Assembly: GCF_022788695.1 (NCBI RefSeq)
Contig: NZ_CP085154.1
Location: forward strand, 3,038,001 to 3,102,000
DNA length: 64,000 nt
DNA from: Pseudosulfitobacter sp. DSM 107133
GTDB taxonomy: Bacteria > Pseudomonadota > Alphaproteobacteria > Rhodobacterales > Rhodobacteraceae
Reading direction: 5' to 3'
The notes beneath the pieces were generated by a model. That model had not been told where the DNA came from and did no database searches. It saw nothing but the letters and a program-made list of their open reading frames with translations. Of this stretch, positions 10,748-19,345 are shown piece after piece; within the stretch, counting starts at the first letter, position 1; each line of letters begins with the position of its first letter. The position numbers and the translations under genes were made by a program.

Positions 10748-10882
10748 TTAGCGATGTGCAGTCTGACGCAGATAGTCAGAGCGGCTGGGAATGGGTTTTG
10801 CGTTCAAAGCGGCTTTGAAAGCAGATGTCAGAGCCATCAGGGCTGCGGCAGCAAGGGAGAACAGGGCGATACGAGCGTACAT
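10748..10882 (-). CDS. Small 44-residue membrane or secreted protein, unknown
   Basis: The reading frame starts ATG at 10882 and ends TAA at 10748. The first 17 or so residues (MYARIALFSLAAAALMAL) form one hydrophobic segment that could be a signal peptide or anchor. It is followed by a basic tail ending IPSRSDYLRQTAHR. A weak GGA lies upstream. It is in the rpmD-rplO gap, on the same strand as the ribosomal genes. I do not recognise a domain. It is called because the hydrophobic/basic pattern looks protein-like; it could also be chance. Confidence 0.45.
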   Translation of the reverse strand: MYARIALFSLAAAALMALTSAFKAALNAKPIPSRSDYLRQTAHR

Positions 10883-11079
10883 GACAAATATCCGTGAATG
10901 AGTGGTCGTGTTGAGGCCGACATAGCCCCGCGCCCCGCCCCGCACCACAGACGAGATGGCAATACCGTCCTGCGCGGAATGCATGGCTGTGGGGGGGGAG
11001 ACTCTGAGAAGAGGAAGGGCACAAAAGCCCGGGGGCAAGGTGCGCAGCACCGCCCTCGTGTTGTGCCGCAAACAGCAAA

Positions 11080-11105
11080 ACGCCCCGCGGTTTCCCACGG
11101 GGCGT
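11080..11105 (-). terminator. Rho-independent terminator after rpmD
   Basis: Stem ACGCCCCG (11080-11087) pairs with CGGGGCGT (11098-11105). On the minus strand it ends in GTTTTG. It lies 40 bp past the rpmD stop and so would end the spc unit that starts at rpmC. Confidence 0.75.
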
Positions 11106-11145
11106 CTGGCGTTCCATCTGTCGGGCATTACACCCTGTCAGATGT

Positions 11146-11334
11146 TCAGCCCTTTTCTTCGATGATCTCGACCATGTGCGGGATCGAGTTGATCATGCCG
11201 CGCACGGAAGGTGTGTCTTCCAGTTCGCGCACACGGTGCATCTTGTTCAGGCCCAGGCCGATCAGTGTTGCGCGCTGTTTTGCAGGGCGGCGGATCGGGG
11301 AACCGATTTGTTTGATGACGATAGTCTTGGCCAT
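11146..11334 (-). CDS. rpmD: 50S ribosomal protein L30
   Basis: A 62-residue L30 ([20 protein letters not shown], then [20 protein letters not shown]), the short bacterial form. It starts two bases after the rpsE stop and is followed by a hairpin terminator, so it is the last gene of the rpmC-to-rpmD transcription unit and not an internal gene of a longer spc operon. Confidence 0.97.
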   Translation of the reverse strand: MAKTIVIKQIGSPIRRPAKQRATLIGLGLNKMHRVRELEDTPSVRGMINSIPHMVEIIEEKG

Positions 11335-11336
11335 GC

Positions 11337-11915
11337 TTATGCCTCCTCAGCCACTTGAGCGGACGACTCGACGTTGTCTTCGCGCTTGGGCAGAATGTCA
11401 GCCACTTTTTTACCACGACGCTGGGCAACCGAACGAGGCGAAGCCTCTTTCTTCAGGCCGTCCATGGTGGCGCGGATCATGTTGTACGGGTTTTGCGAAC
11501 CGATCGACTTGGACACAACGTCCTTGACGCCGAGCATTTCGAAAACGGCACGCATCGGACCACCGGCGATGATACCGGTACCTTCTGGTGCTGTGCGCAT
11601 CACGACCTTGCCGGCGCCGTGGCGACCTTCCATGTCGTGGTGCAGGGTGCGGCCTTCGCGCAGTTGAACGCGGATCATCTGGCGCTTGGCTTGTTCGGTG
11701 GCTTTGCGAATGGCCTCGGGGACCTCTTTCGCTTTACCTTTGCCAAAGCCGACGCGGCCTTTTTGATCGCCAACAACCACAAGTGCGGCGAAGCCAAAGC
11801 GCTTACCACCCTTGACGGTTTTGCTGACGCGGTTGATCGCGACCAGACGGTCTGCGAATTCCGGTGTTTCTTCCCGGTCGCGGCGCGGGCCGCGGCGGTT
11901 TTCACGTTCTGCCAT
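11337..11915 (-). CDS. rpsE: 30S ribosomal protein S5
   Basis: A 192-residue S5. The S5 N-terminal domain includes [20 protein letters not shown] near 16-35 and [26 protein letters not shown] near 36-61 (only key parts given). The C-terminal domain includes [20 protein letters not shown]. The protein is part of the decoding-fidelity network with S4 and S12. The ATG at 11915 has AAGGA ten bases upstream; longer in-frame extension upstream lacks conservation. Confidence 0.97.
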   Translation of the reverse strand: MAERENRRGPRRDREETPEFADRLVAINRVSKTVKGGKRFGFAALVVVGDQKGRVGFGKGKAKEVPEAIRKATEQAKRQMIRVQLREGRTLHHDMEGRHGAGKVVMRTAPEGTGIIAGGPMRAVFEMLGVKDVVSKSIGSQNPYNMIRATMDGLKKEASPRSVAQRRGKKVADILPKREDNVESSAQVAEEA

Positions 11916-12042
11916 GAGAACATCCTTTTCATTGGTGGCTTGCGCCGAATGGGTCAATCCTGGTGGGACAAGGCATGATAGACCTGGCCCCCCGGATCAT
12001 CGAAGCCGCCCCCCGCAAAGCAAGGGGCGACCTACATGGGTC

Positions 12043-12402
12043 TTAGATTTTCAAACCACCTTCACGCGCAGCGTCGGCCAGAGCCTTCACCTTGCCATGA
12101 AAGAGGAAGCCGCCGCGGTCGAAGTATGCTTCTTCCACGCCTGCTTTCTTCGCGCGCTCTGCAATCGCAGAACCGACCTTGGTGGCCGCGTCGATGTTGT
12201 TTTTGCCAACAACGCCGAGATCTTTCTCGAGGCTGGAAGCCGATGCCACTGTGACACCATTCACATCGTCGATCAGCTGAACGCTGATGTTCTTGTTCGA
12301 GCGGTGCACCGAAAGGCGCATGCGCCCTGCGTTCACGCGGCGAAGTTTGTTCCGGACGCGCAGGCGGCGCTTGAGGAACAGGGTCCGTTTGCTGTTTGCC
12401 AT
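12043..12402 (-). CDS. rplR: 50S ribosomal protein L18
   Basis: A 119-residue L18, which binds 5S rRNA. The basic N-terminus [20 protein letters not shown] is followed by [20 protein letters not shown] and by the C-terminal [20 protein letters not shown]. Length is normal. It lies between rplF and rpsE in the standard order. Confidence 0.97.
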   Translation of the reverse strand: MANSKRTLFLKRRLRVRNKLRRVNAGRMRLSVHRSNKNISVQLIDDVNGVTVASASSLEKDLGVVGKNNIDAATKVGSAIAERAKKAGVEEAYFDRGGFLFHGKVKALADAAREGGLKI

Positions 12403-12413
12403 CTGTCTGGTCC

Positions 12414-12947
12414 TTACTTCTTCTTGCCTTCCTTGCGGAAGATATACTCGTCTTTGTATTTGATGCCTTTGCCTTTGTAGGGCTCGGGCTTCCGCCAGGC
12501 GCGAATGTTCGCTGCAACCTGACCGACGAGTTGTTCATCAATGCCTTCGACCACGATCTCGGTCTGCTTCGGCGCGGTCACTGTCACCCCTTCGGGCGGC
12601 AGATAGTCGACGTCGTGGGACAGGCCAAGGTTCAGACGCAGGGTGTTGCCCTGCATCTGGGCGCGGTAACCCACACCGTTGATCTCAAGCTCTTTCTTAA
12701 AGCCTTCGGACACGCCGGTGACCAGGTTCGCGACCATTGTGCGGCTCATGCCCCACTGCTGGCGCGCGCGCTTGGATTTGCCACGGGGCGTGATTTTCAC
12801 GACGTTGTCTTCGACCGTCAGGGTCACATCATCCGTTGCCTTGAACGAACGTGTGCCTTTGGGGCCTTTGACTTCGATCGACTGGCCGCTGACCGTTGCG
12901 GAAACACCGCTGGGCAGGCTGACCGGTTTCTTACCAATACGAGACAT
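12414..12947 (-). CDS. rplF: 50S ribosomal protein L6
   Basis: A 177-residue L6 near the GTPase centre. It starts [20 protein letters not shown] and carries the family signature [20 protein letters not shown] near the C-terminus (about 152-171). The ATG at 12947 is preceded by AAGGAGGG; an in-frame extension to 13013 is not conserved. It starts ten bases after the rpsH stop. Confidence 0.97.
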   Translation of the reverse strand: MSRIGKKPVSLPSGVSATVSGQSIEVKGPKGTRSFKATDDVTLTVEDNVVKITPRGKSKRARQQWGMSRTMVANLVTGVSEGFKKELEINGVGYRAQMQGNTLRLNLGLSHDVDYLPPEGVTVTAPKQTEIVVEGIDEQLVGQVAANIRAWRKPEPYKGKGIKYKDEYIFRKEGKKK

Positions 12948-12957
12948 GAAACCCTCC

Positions 12958-13350
12958 TTAGAATACGGTGCAAAGCACTTCGCCGCCAACATTGGCCGCC
13001 CGTGCGTTTGCATCCGACATCACACCCTTGGGGGTGGAGACAATCGACACGCCCAGGCCCTGACGGACAACGGGGATGTCATTGACGCCCATGTAGACGC
13101 GACGACCGGGTTTCGAAACCCGTTTCACTTCGCGAATGACGGGTTCGCCTTCGTAGTATTTCAGGCTGATTTCGATGGCCGGGTGGCCGTCAGCGCCTGT
13201 TTTTGCTTCGTAACCGCGAATATAGCCTTCGTCGGCCAGCACGTCCAAAACCCATGCACGCAGCTTGGAGGCTGGTGTCATGACTGTGGATTTGCCGCGC
13301 ATCTGGCTGTTGCGGATGCGTGTCAGCATGTCTGCGATAGGATCGTTCAT
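12958..13350 (-). CDS. rpsH: 30S ribosomal protein S8
   Basis: A 130-residue S8, which binds the central domain of 16S rRNA. It starts [20 protein letters not shown] and ends with the conserved [20 protein letters not shown]. In many bacteria S8 also represses spc-operon translation by binding mRNA; no target was identified here. The ATG at 13350 is preceded by AAGGAGGG. Confidence 0.97.
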   Translation of the reverse strand: MNDPIADMLTRIRNSQMRGKSTVMTPASKLRAWVLDVLADEGYIRGYEAKTGADGHPAIEISLKYYEGEPVIREVKRVSKPGRRVYMGVNDIPVVRQGLGVSIVSTPKGVMSDANARAANVGGEVLCTVF

Positions 13351-13363
13351 ACCAAAGCCCTCC

Positions 13364-13669
13364 TTACCAGCTCGACTTGACCATGCCGGGGATCTGGCCG
13401 TTCGAGCCAAGGTCCCGCAGCGCGATCCGCGAAATTTTTAGTTTACGATAGTACGCGTGCGGACGGCCGGTCAGTTGGCACCGGTTGTGCAAACGTGTGG
13501 CCGAGCTGTTGCGCGGCAGTTTCGCCAGCTTCAGGGAAGCGCGAAAGCGGTCTTCCATCGGCTGGCTTTCGTCGTTGATGATCTCTTTCAGTGCGGCGCG
13601 CTTGGCGGCGTACTTCTTGACCAGGGCTTCGCGCTTTTTCTCGCGCTCGATCATGGATTTCTTAGCCAT
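13364..13669 (-). CDS. rpsN: 30S ribosomal protein S14
   Basis: A 101-residue S14 of the long, zinc-free type: it has a single cysteine in the [18 protein letters not shown] region and lacks the paired CxxC motifs of the short zinc form. It starts [20 protein letters not shown]. It lies between rplE and rpsH. Confidence 0.97.
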   Translation of the reverse strand: MAKKSMIEREKKREALVKKYAAKRAALKEIINDESQPMEDRFRASLKLAKLPRNSSATRLHNRCQLTGRPHAYYRKLKISRIALRDLGSNGQIPGMVKSSW

Positions 13670-13689
13670 ATCTAAATTCCTTCCCGCGC

Positions 13690-14253
13690 TTACGAATTGA
13701 AGGGCATGTTGAAAGCTTTCAACAGCGCCTTGGCTTCTGCGTCGGTTTTCGCCGTCGTGGCGATCACGATGTCCATGCCCCAGGTTTCGTCAACTTTATC
13801 AAAGTTGATTTCAGGGAACACGATGTGCTCTTTCATGCCCATGGCATAGTTGCCGCGGCCGTCGAAAGATTTGCCCGATACACCGCGAAAGTCGCGGACG
13901 CGGGGCATTGCAATTGTGATCAGACGATCGAGGAATTCGTACATGCGGTCGCCACGCAGGGTAACCTTGGCACCCAAGGGCATGTCCTCACGCACCCGGA
14001 AACCCGCGATGGATTTCTTGGCGACTGTGGTCAAAGCCTTTTGGCCTGCGATCGCGGTCAGATCTTCCTGAGCGGATTTGGCTTTCTTGCTGTCACGGAC
14101 AGCTTCTGCACCACAACCGATGTTCAGGACGATTTTGTCCAGACGCGGGATCTGCATGTCGTTCTTATAGCCGAACTCTTCTTTCAGGGCAGCGCGGACT
14201 GCGTCGCGGTACTGCTCCTTCAGGCGGGGTGTGTATTTTGCGTCGTCAAGCAT
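13690..14253 (-). CDS. rplE: 50S ribosomal protein L5
   Basis: A 187-residue L5, which binds 5S rRNA and contacts the P-site tRNA. Recognisable parts are [20 protein letters not shown] near 38-57, [20 protein letters not shown] near 96-115, and [20 protein letters not shown] near 153-172. Its ATG overlaps the rplX stop by one base (TAATG). Confidence 0.97.
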   Translation of the reverse strand: MLDDAKYTPRLKEQYRDAVRAALKEEFGYKNDMQIPRLDKIVLNIGCGAEAVRDSKKAKSAQEDLTAIAGQKALTTVAKKSIAGFRVREDMPLGAKVTLRGDRMYEFLDRLITIAMPRVRDFRGVSGKSFDGRGNYAMGMKEHIVFPEINFDKVDETWGMDIVIATTAKTDAEAKALLKAFNMPFNS

Positions 14254-14558
14254 TAGATCACGTCCCCTGTTGTCTTGGCAAAGCGCACTTTCTTGTCGCC
14301 TTCCACTTTGAAACCCACGCGGGTGGGGTTGCCCTTGGCGTCCACCAGAGCAATGTTGCTCAGGTCAACCGGCATCGCCTTGGGGATGCGGCCGCCCTGG
14401 CTGGTCTGGCTTTGGCGTGTGGCGCGGATGGCGATGTTCAGACCGTCAACCACGGCTTTGTTCGACTTGGGGTCAACAGAGGCGATTGTGCCCTCTTTGC
14501 CCTTGTCCTTGCCGGTGAGCATGACGACCTTGTCGCCTTTTTTAAGCTTCGCAGCCAT
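14253..14558 (-). CDS. rplX: 50S ribosomal protein L24
   Basis: A 101-residue L24, an early assembly protein. The KOW motif [20 protein letters not shown] is at about 4-23. Its start overlaps the rplN stop by one base (TGATG), and its stop overlaps the rplE start, so all three are likely translated in a coupled way. Confidence 0.97.
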   Translation of the reverse strand: MAAKLKKGDKVVMLTGKDKGKEGTIASVDPKSNKAVVDGLNIAIRATRQSQTSQGGRIPKAMPVDLSNIALVDAKGNPTRVGFKVEGDKKVRFAKTTGDVI

Positions 14559-14926
14559 CAGAGCACCTCCGGAGCCAGCGAGATGATTTTCATGAAGTTC
14601 TTGGCGCGCAGTTCGCGAACAACCGGGCCAAAGATACGTGTACCGATGGGCTCGTTGTTGTTGTTCAGGATGACGGCGGCGTTGCGGTCGAAGCGGATGG
14701 CGGTGCCATCTTCACGACGAACTTCTTTGGCAGTGCGCACAACGACGGCCTTGCGGACGTCGCCTTTTTTCACACGGCCGCGCGGGATGGCTTCCTTGAC
14801 CGACACGACAATGATGTCGCCGACGGATGCGTATTTACGCTTGGAACCACCCAGCACCTTGATGCACTGAACACGGCGTGCGCCGCTGTTGTCAGCAACA
14901 TCCAGGTTGGTTTGCATCTGGATCAT
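14558..14926 (-). CDS. rplN: 50S ribosomal protein L14
   Basis: A 122-residue L14, which forms an intersubunit bridge and is the binding site of RsfS. It starts [20 protein letters not shown] and has the signature region [20 protein letters not shown] near 58-77. The C-terminus [12 protein letters not shown] is standard. Confidence 0.97.
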
Positions 14927-14999
14927 TTGGTTTCTCCCGACCTTTGGGGGGCGATGCGTGCCTGATCCCCAGGGTTTCGATTAATGTTGAGAGCGTGGC

Positions 15000-15239
15000 T
15001 CAGGCGTCAGCGCCTGCGTACACTTCCCAGCGTTTTGTCTTCGAGCGCGGTGCACATTCGATAATGCGGACTGTGTCACCGACCTTGAAGGCATTCTGTT
15101 CATCGTGCGCCCGGTATTTCTTGGACTTACGAATGGTCTTTTTCAAAACCGGGTGCGTAAAGCGGCGCTCTACGTTCACGGTGATGGTTTGTTCGTTTGC
15201 GTCGGAGGTCACGACGCCTTGCAGGATACGCTTGGGCAT
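15000..15239 (-). CDS. rpsQ: 30S ribosomal protein S17
   Basis: A 79-residue S17. [20 protein letters not shown] opens the OB-fold, and [20 protein letters not shown] is the conserved C-terminal signature. It starts 11 bases after the rpmC stop. Confidence 0.97.
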   Translation of the reverse strand: MPKRILQGVVTSDANEQTITVNVERRFTHPVLKKTIRKSKKYRAHDEQNAFKVGDTVRIIECAPRSKTKRWEVYAGADA

Positions 15240-15250
15240 GTCGGCCGTCC

Positions 15251-15457
15251 TTATTCAGCTGTGGCTGCGGTGGCAGCTTTTTGGTTCAGGATCGTTTTCA
15301 CACGCGCGGCGTTGCGGCGTGCGGTGCGGATCTGAGCAGGGTTTTCCAGTTGGCCTGTGGCCTGCTGAAAACGCAGGTTGAAGCTTTCTTTTTTCAGCTC
15401 GGCCAGCTTGTCGCGCAGCTGGTCCGGCGTCATGTCGCGCAGTTCTTGGGCGTTCAT
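15251..15457 (-). CDS. rpmC: 50S ribosomal protein L29
   Basis: A 68-residue L29, located at the exit tunnel where SRP and trigger factor dock. It starts [20 protein letters not shown] and contains [20 protein letters not shown]. It is the first gene of this unit: the usual upstream partner rplP is 3.4 kb away at 18920-19333, behind its own terminator. Confidence 0.97.
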   Translation of the reverse strand: MNAQELRDMTPDQLRDKLAELKKESFNLRFQQATGQLENPAQIRTARRNAARVKTILNQKAATAATAE

Positions 15458-15533
15458 CCCATTTTCCTTTCAACATCACCAGTAGGCCCCTGAGGGGTGA
15501 CCATGATTCTGGTGGAGTTCATGATGAAAGGTG

Positions 15534-15562
15534 CCAATACGCGGGATGCACCCGCATGGCAA
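15534..15562 (-). promoter_or_regulatory. Possible promoter for the rpmC-to-rpmD ribosomal unit
   Basis: On the minus strand TTGCCA (15557-15562) is followed after 17 bp by TATTGG (15534-15539), 77 bp before rpmC. The spacer contains the palindrome GCGGG-ATGCA-CCCGC, which could be an operator. A promoter is needed here because rplP is terminated far upstream. The -10 is weak. Confidence 0.4.
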
Positions 15563-15674
15563 CCCCTATGGAGGATATGACGGGTGGAATGTCGTGTTGC
15601 GACCTGTGCGCGATTGATTCCGAAAGCGGCAAGCTGGTATCGCACTGTAAACAGATGCAACCAGCGAGACTGTC

Positions 15675-16427
15675 ATGCCCCAGAAAACCGCCCTTGTCAC
15701 CGGAGCCGCACGCGGCATCGGCCTTGCCACCACACGGCTGTTCATCGAACAGGGCTGGCGCGTGGCCATGGTGGACCGCGACGGCGATGAGCTGGCCAGT
15801 GTCGCCAAGGGTCTCAACGAAGCCTCGCCTTTCGTCTGTGACGTGTCGCACCCCGATGAGGTGGACCAGATGGTGACGGACGTGCGCGCCAGCTTTGGCC
15901 GCATCGACGCGGTGGTGAACAATGCAGGCGTGGCCGATTTCGGCCCCATCGCGGACACCGACTTTGCCCGCTGGCGGCGGGTGATGGAGACCAACCTGGA
16001 CGGCGTGTTCCTGGTCTCGCAGGCCTGTATCCCCGCGCTGAAGGAAACACGCGGTGCGCTGCTGAACATCGCATCGATCTCGGGCCTGCGGGCGTCGACC
16101 CTGCGCGTGGCATATGGCACGTCAAAGGCCGCCGTGATCCATCTGACCAAACAACAGGCCGCAGAGCTGGGCGAATATGGCATCCGTGCCAATTGCGTCT
16201 GCCCCGGCCCCGTGCGCACCAAGCTGGCGATGGCCGTACACACCCAAGAGATCATCGACGCCTATCACGACGCGATCCCGCTGAACCGCTATGGATCAGA
16301 GAACGAGATTGCCGAAGTCATCACCTTTCTCTGCTCGGACAAGGCCAGCTATGTCACCGGGCAGGTTGTCGCCTCGGACGGCGGTTTTGACAGCACCGGC
16401 GTCGGCCTGCCTGCCTTGCGGTCCTGA
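15675..16427 (+). CDS. SDR-family NAD(P)-dependent oxidoreductase
   Basis: A 250-residue classical short-chain dehydrogenase. The cofactor-binding TGAARGIG is at 9-16, with Asp at the end of beta-2 (VDRDGDE), which points to NAD. NNAG is at 82-85 and the catalytic Ser135, Tyr147 and Lys151 (YGTSK) are present. The C-terminus ends in VASDGGFDSTGVG. The substrate cannot be told. It is divergent from rpmC and convergent with the calcium-repeat gene, in the 3.4-kb insert between rpmC and rplP. Confidence 0.9.
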   Translation: MPQKTALVTGAARGIGLATTRLFIEQGWRVAMVDRDGDELASVAKGLNEASPFVCDVSHPDEVDQMVTDVRASFGRIDAVVNNAGVADFGPIADTDFARWRRVMETNLDGVFLVSQACIPALKETRGALLNIASISGLRASTLRVAYGTSKAAVIHLTKQQAAELGEYGIRANCVCPGPVRTKLAMAVHTQEIIDAYHDAIPLNRYGSENEIAEVITFLCSDKASYVTGQVVASDGGFDSTGVGLPALRS

Positions 16428-16448
16428 TCTTTACCGTAGACGTCAGAC

Positions 16449-16490
16449 GGGCGGGTCGGCAGGCCGGAATTGCAACCTGCCGACCCGCCC
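16449..16490. terminator. Strong hairpin between convergent SDR and calcium-repeat genes
   Basis: A 15-bp perfect stem: GGGCGGGTCGGCAGG (16449-16463) pairs with CCTGCCGACCCGCCC (16476-16490), with a 12-base loop. There is no clear T run on either strand, but its position between two converging stops suits a bidirectional terminator. Confidence 0.65.
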
Positions 16491-16496
16491 CGCCAA

Positions 16497-17480
16497 TCAC
16501 ATGCCAACCGCCATAGCAGGTTCCGGCGCCGTCAGGATGGTGATGTCATCCAGGGTCACGTCCAGGCTGTCGAGCCGAACCGACAGCTCGACCTGCGGCT
16601 GCGTGTCTGTCGCTGCGAAGGTCAGAACCAGGTTGGAATATTCGAATGTCTGCCCCCCGTAAGTGTAGGACACCTTATCAATCTCGTATGACTCAAGCGT
16701 CCGGTCCTCTTCGCTGAGGTCAACAATCAGGCTGTCTTCATCGGGATCGAAGTCTCTGAACGAATTGATCGAGTCCTTGACAACATCAGGCGCATCCTCG
16801 GCGCCGTAGTCGACAACATCCAGCTTCATCTCATACACATCGGCCCCCGCGCCGCCGGTCAGAAAGAAGCCGCCCCGCTCGCTGTCATAGATCGTCGGGG
16901 CTGCACCGGTTTCGACATATCCCACCAGATGATCGTCACCCTCACCGCCTTCCAGAACCGCTGTAGAGTCAATCAGCACCGTATCCCCGCGATAGATCAG
17001 TTCGTCGTCGCCCTCGCCACCAAACGCGTGGTCAGCCGATCCGGCATAAAGCGTATCGTCGCCCGCATCGCCGTTGATCGTGACACCCAGCCCCAGGCTT
17101 TCGATCAGATCGTTCCCGTCGCCCGCGTTGATCACCAGATGCATGTCGTTCAGGATTGTAACGCTGTCATCGCCCCCCAACAGGTCGATCTGCTGGGTCT
17201 CGTCAATCAACGCCTGCTCTTCCCGACTGTCGGCAACGGCGACCAGCGTGTCGGCACCCTCTGTGCCGGTGACGACTTCATCACCGTCCAGCGTCAGCGC
17301 GCCCCCTTCGACGGTGGGCGTTTCGGGATCGGTTGGCGTTTCAGGATCGACAGGATCTGTCGGCGTCTCTGGTGTTTCCGGTGTTTCGGGCTCGTTGTCG
17401 TCCGCGGCGTCGTCAGACCCGTCAATCGCCACCGCAAAAAGCCCGAAACCCAGCAGCGCCATCAATGCAAGTGCGCCCAT
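16497..17480 (-). CDS. Calcium-binding (RTX/hemolysin-type repeat) protein
   Basis: A 327-residue, strongly acidic protein. Residues 1-19 are hydrophobic (MGALALMALLGFGLFAVAI) and look like a signal or anchor. A low-complexity linker of Pro-Glu-Thr repeats (about 28-57) follows. From about 62 to 190 there are degenerate RTX nonapeptide-like units such as GGDDSVTIL, AGDGNDLIES, GDAGDDTLYAG, GGEGDDELIY and GGEGDDHLVG, which bind calcium. A non-repeat C-terminal domain follows. It is probably surface-exposed or secreted; no transporter is nearby. The Pro-rich linker and few repeats fit a small roseobacter surface protein more than a toxin. Confidence 0.75.
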   Translation of the reverse strand: MGALALMALLGFGLFAVAIDGSDDAADDNEPETPETPETPTDPVDPETPTDPETPTVEGGALTLDGDEVVTGTEGADTLVAVADSREEQALIDETQQIDLLGGDDSVTILNDMHLVINAGDGNDLIESLGLGVTINGDAGDDTLYAGSADHAFGGEGDDELIYRGDTVLIDSTAVLEGGEGDDHLVGYVETGAAPTIYDSERGGFFLTGGAGADVYEMKLDVVDYGAEDAPDVVKDSINSFRDFDPDEDSLIVDLSEEDRTLESYEIDKVSYTYGGQTFEYSNLVLTFAATDTQPQVELSVRLDSLDVTLDDITILTAPEPAMAVGM

Positions 17481-17537
17481 CGTGAAATCCCTTTAAGCAA
17501 ATGCGGCATTTCCAAGCCGGAAGCCGCTAAGATATGG

Positions 17538-17585
17538 ATGATTGTTTTCAGAAAAATAACAATCATGACTAGAAAAAGGCTAGTC
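17538..17585. promoter_or_regulatory. Two adjacent hairpins upstream of the calcium-repeat gene
   Basis: ATGATTGTT (17538-17546) pairs with AACAATCAT (17558-17566), and directly next to it GACTAG (17567-17572) pairs with CTAGTC (17580-17585). The region is AT-rich unlike its surroundings and lies in the divergent space between the calcium-repeat gene and the oxygenase gene. It may be an operator or mRNA leader. Confidence 0.4.
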
Positions 17586-17702
17586 ACGGGTGTGGGGCAT
17601 GTCAACGCGGTTTGCGGGCGGCTGCAATCTGTGATGTGGATGGCGCAGGGTGGTCTTTGCTCCCCACTCGCCTCTGCAATTGTCCTGCGCTAAGGAACCG
17701 AC

Positions 17703-18323
17703 ATGTCCAGCATCAAATCCCTCTTCGTCACCCGCCTGTACCACGCCCTGTTGTCCGAACACGGCCCCGCCATAGATGCGGCCGAGATGGAGGCCTCGTG
17801 CTATGCCATTGCCGAGGATGACGAGGCCGGACAGGACTGGTGCGAGGAGAACGGGTTTCCGGGCTACACCTCTTATGCGTCGCTGACCGACCTGCCCTGG
17901 CGGTTCCCGATCTTTGCCGATCTGGTCAAGTCGCTGGACAAGCACGTGATGGCCTTTGCCGAGGACGCAGGCTTTGACCTGGACGGGCGCAAGCTGGTGC
18001 TGGAGGATCTGTGGATCAACATCCTGCCCGAGGGTGGCACCCATTCGGGGCACATCCACCCGCATTCGGTGGTGTCTGGCACCACCTATGTCGCCATGCC
18101 CGAAGGCGCCAGCGCCATCAAGTTCGAAGACCCGCGCCACGCCATGATGATGGCCGCCCCGCCCCGCGTGAAAGACGTGCGCGAAGAGATGAAGCCGTTC
18201 ATCTATGTCGCCCCCGCCGTCGGTGACGTGCTGCTGTGGGAAAGCTGGCTGCGCCACGAGGTGCCGATGAACATGAGCGAGGATGAGCGGGTTTCGGTGT
18301 CGTTCAACTACCGCTGGGAGTGA
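17703..18323 (+). CDS. 2OG-Fe(II) oxygenase-like protein (TIGR02466 type)
   Basis: A 206-residue soluble protein of the putative 2-oxoglutarate/iron oxygenase family PF13759. The region LEDLWINILPEGGTHSGHIH (100-119), followed by PHSVVSGTTYV, and the later GDVLLWESWLRHEVPMN and RVSVSFNYRW match that family. His117 and His119/121 and the His in LRHEVP are candidate iron ligands. The natural substrate of the family is largely unknown. It is divergent from the calcium-repeat gene. Confidence 0.8.
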   Translation: MSSIKSLFVTRLYHALLSEHGPAIDAAEMEASCYAIAEDDEAGQDWCEENGFPGYTSYASLTDLPWRFPIFADLVKSLDKHVMAFAEDAGFDLDGRKLVLEDLWINILPEGGTHSGHIHPHSVVSGTTYVAMPEGASAIKFEDPRHAMMMAAPPRVKDVREEMKPFIYVAPAVGDVLLWESWLRHEVPMNMSEDERVSVSFNYRWE

Positions 18324-18346
18324 GGCCGACCCGGCAAGCGTAAAGC

Positions 18347-18553
18347 TTACTTCTTCCTAGCGGCTTTACGCGCCTCTTCCTGTTCTTTCACCAGCGCCTT
18401 CTCTTCCTTGGTCAGCTTGTTGCCCCACTGGTTGTTGCTGAGGCCCAGATCGGTTGGCATCGGTTTGGTCTTGCCTTTCTTGATGCTGCCGCCCTTGTTC
18501 AGGAACTCGCGGATCAGGTCTTCGTCGGTATTGGGTTTGGGGACTTGTTTCAT
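18347..18553 (-). CDS. Small basic protein of unknown function
   Basis: A 68-residue, lysine-rich protein: MKQVPKPNTDEDLIREFLNK, then GGSIKKGKTKPMPTDLGLSN and a charged helical tail EEKALVKEQEEARKAARKK. The ATG at 18553 has a weak AAGG upstream; a longer start at 18598 has none. I do not recognise a named family. It converges on the oxygenase gene and is separated from rplP by the repeat copy B. Confidence 0.65.
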   Translation of the reverse strand: MKQVPKPNTDEDLIREFLNKGGSIKKGKTKPMPTDLGLSNNQWGNKLTKEEKALVKEQEEARKAARKK

Positions 18554-18650
18554 CGCGGTTGCCTTTGTCTCGGTAGCGGAACGTCGTCTAAGCGCCATGG
18601 TAAGAGGGTTTGGATGTGATGGCCAGACGTGGTGTGACGTCCGCGTCAGA

Positions 18651-18824
18651 GGGCAGCGCCCGACCGCGGGTGGGCATCACAACATCGGTGGATGCCATTT
18701 TATTTCTAGTCCTTGGGGTGAGGAAACTGGGGCGCGATACAGCTAGGAAGCGCCCGCCCATGGGGCGGTCGGGCGCTGCCCGGCGGCACTGCGTGCCTTG
18801 ATTCCGGGCTTTGGTGCTTGGTGA
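18651..18824 (-). repeat. ~170-bp intergenic repeat, copy B (inverted relative to 2885-3051)
   Basis: The reverse complement aligns with 2885-3051 over its length. Here the inverted pair is perfect over 17 bp: GGGCAGCGCCCGACCGC (18651-18667) against its complement at 18765-18781. There is no coding capacity. The two copies face each other across the 15-kb rplQ-rpmC block plus the SDR/oxygenase insert. Confidence 0.7.
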
Positions 18825-18847
18825 AAAGCCTTTGCATCTAAAACAGA

Positions 18848-18883
18848 AAAAGGCCCCCGCCGATCACGCGACGGGGGCCTTTT
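18848..18883 (-). terminator. Rho-independent terminator after rplP
   Basis: AAAAGGCCCCCG (18848-18859) pairs with CGGGGGCCTTTT (18872-18883), with a run of four T on the minus strand. It lies 37 bp beyond the rplP stop and separates rplP from rpmC transcriptionally. Confidence 0.9.
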
Positions 18884-18919
18884 ATCTCTGTCGGCTGACT
18901 GCGCCCTTGGGCGCAATCT

Positions 18920-19333
18920 TTACCAGTCCTCGCGGACAACCACGCGGGTTTTGATCGGCAGTTTCATCGCGGCCAGGCGCAGGGCCTCGCGTGCGATGTC
19001 TTCGCCGACGCCGTCGATTTCAAACATCACACGGCCGGGTTTCACTTTGGCCGCCCAACGGTCGACCGAACCCTTACCTTTACCCATACGAACTTCGATG
19101 GGCTTGGCTGTGACGGGAACGTCCGGGAAAATCCGGATCCAGACACGGCCCTGGCGTTTCATGTGACGTGTCATCGCGCGGCGTGCCGCTTCGATTTGAC
19201 GTGCTGTAACCCGCTCGGGCTCAATGGCTTTCAGACCATAGGTGCCGAAGTTCAGGTCAGACCCGCCCTTCGCCAGACCCTTGATGGAGCCTTTGAACTG
19301 TTTGCGGAACTTCGTGCGTTTTGGTTGAAGCAT
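18920..19333 (-). CDS. rplP: 50S ribosomal protein L16
   Basis: A 137-residue L16, which helps position the A-site tRNA acceptor arm. It starts [20 protein letters not shown] and includes [20 protein letters not shown] near 49-68 and [20 protein letters not shown] near 81-100. It is 13 bp after rpsC, but unlike the usual order it is the last gene of its unit, with a terminator following. Confidence 0.97.
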   Translation of the reverse strand: MLQPKRTKFRKQFKGSIKGLAKGGSDLNFGTYGLKAIEPERVTARQIEAARRAMTRHMKRQGRVWIRIFPDVPVTAKPIEVRMGKGKGSVDRWAAKVKPGRVMFEIDGVGEDIAREALRLAAMKLPIKTRVVVREDW

Positions 19334-19345
19334 CTCTCTTCCCCT

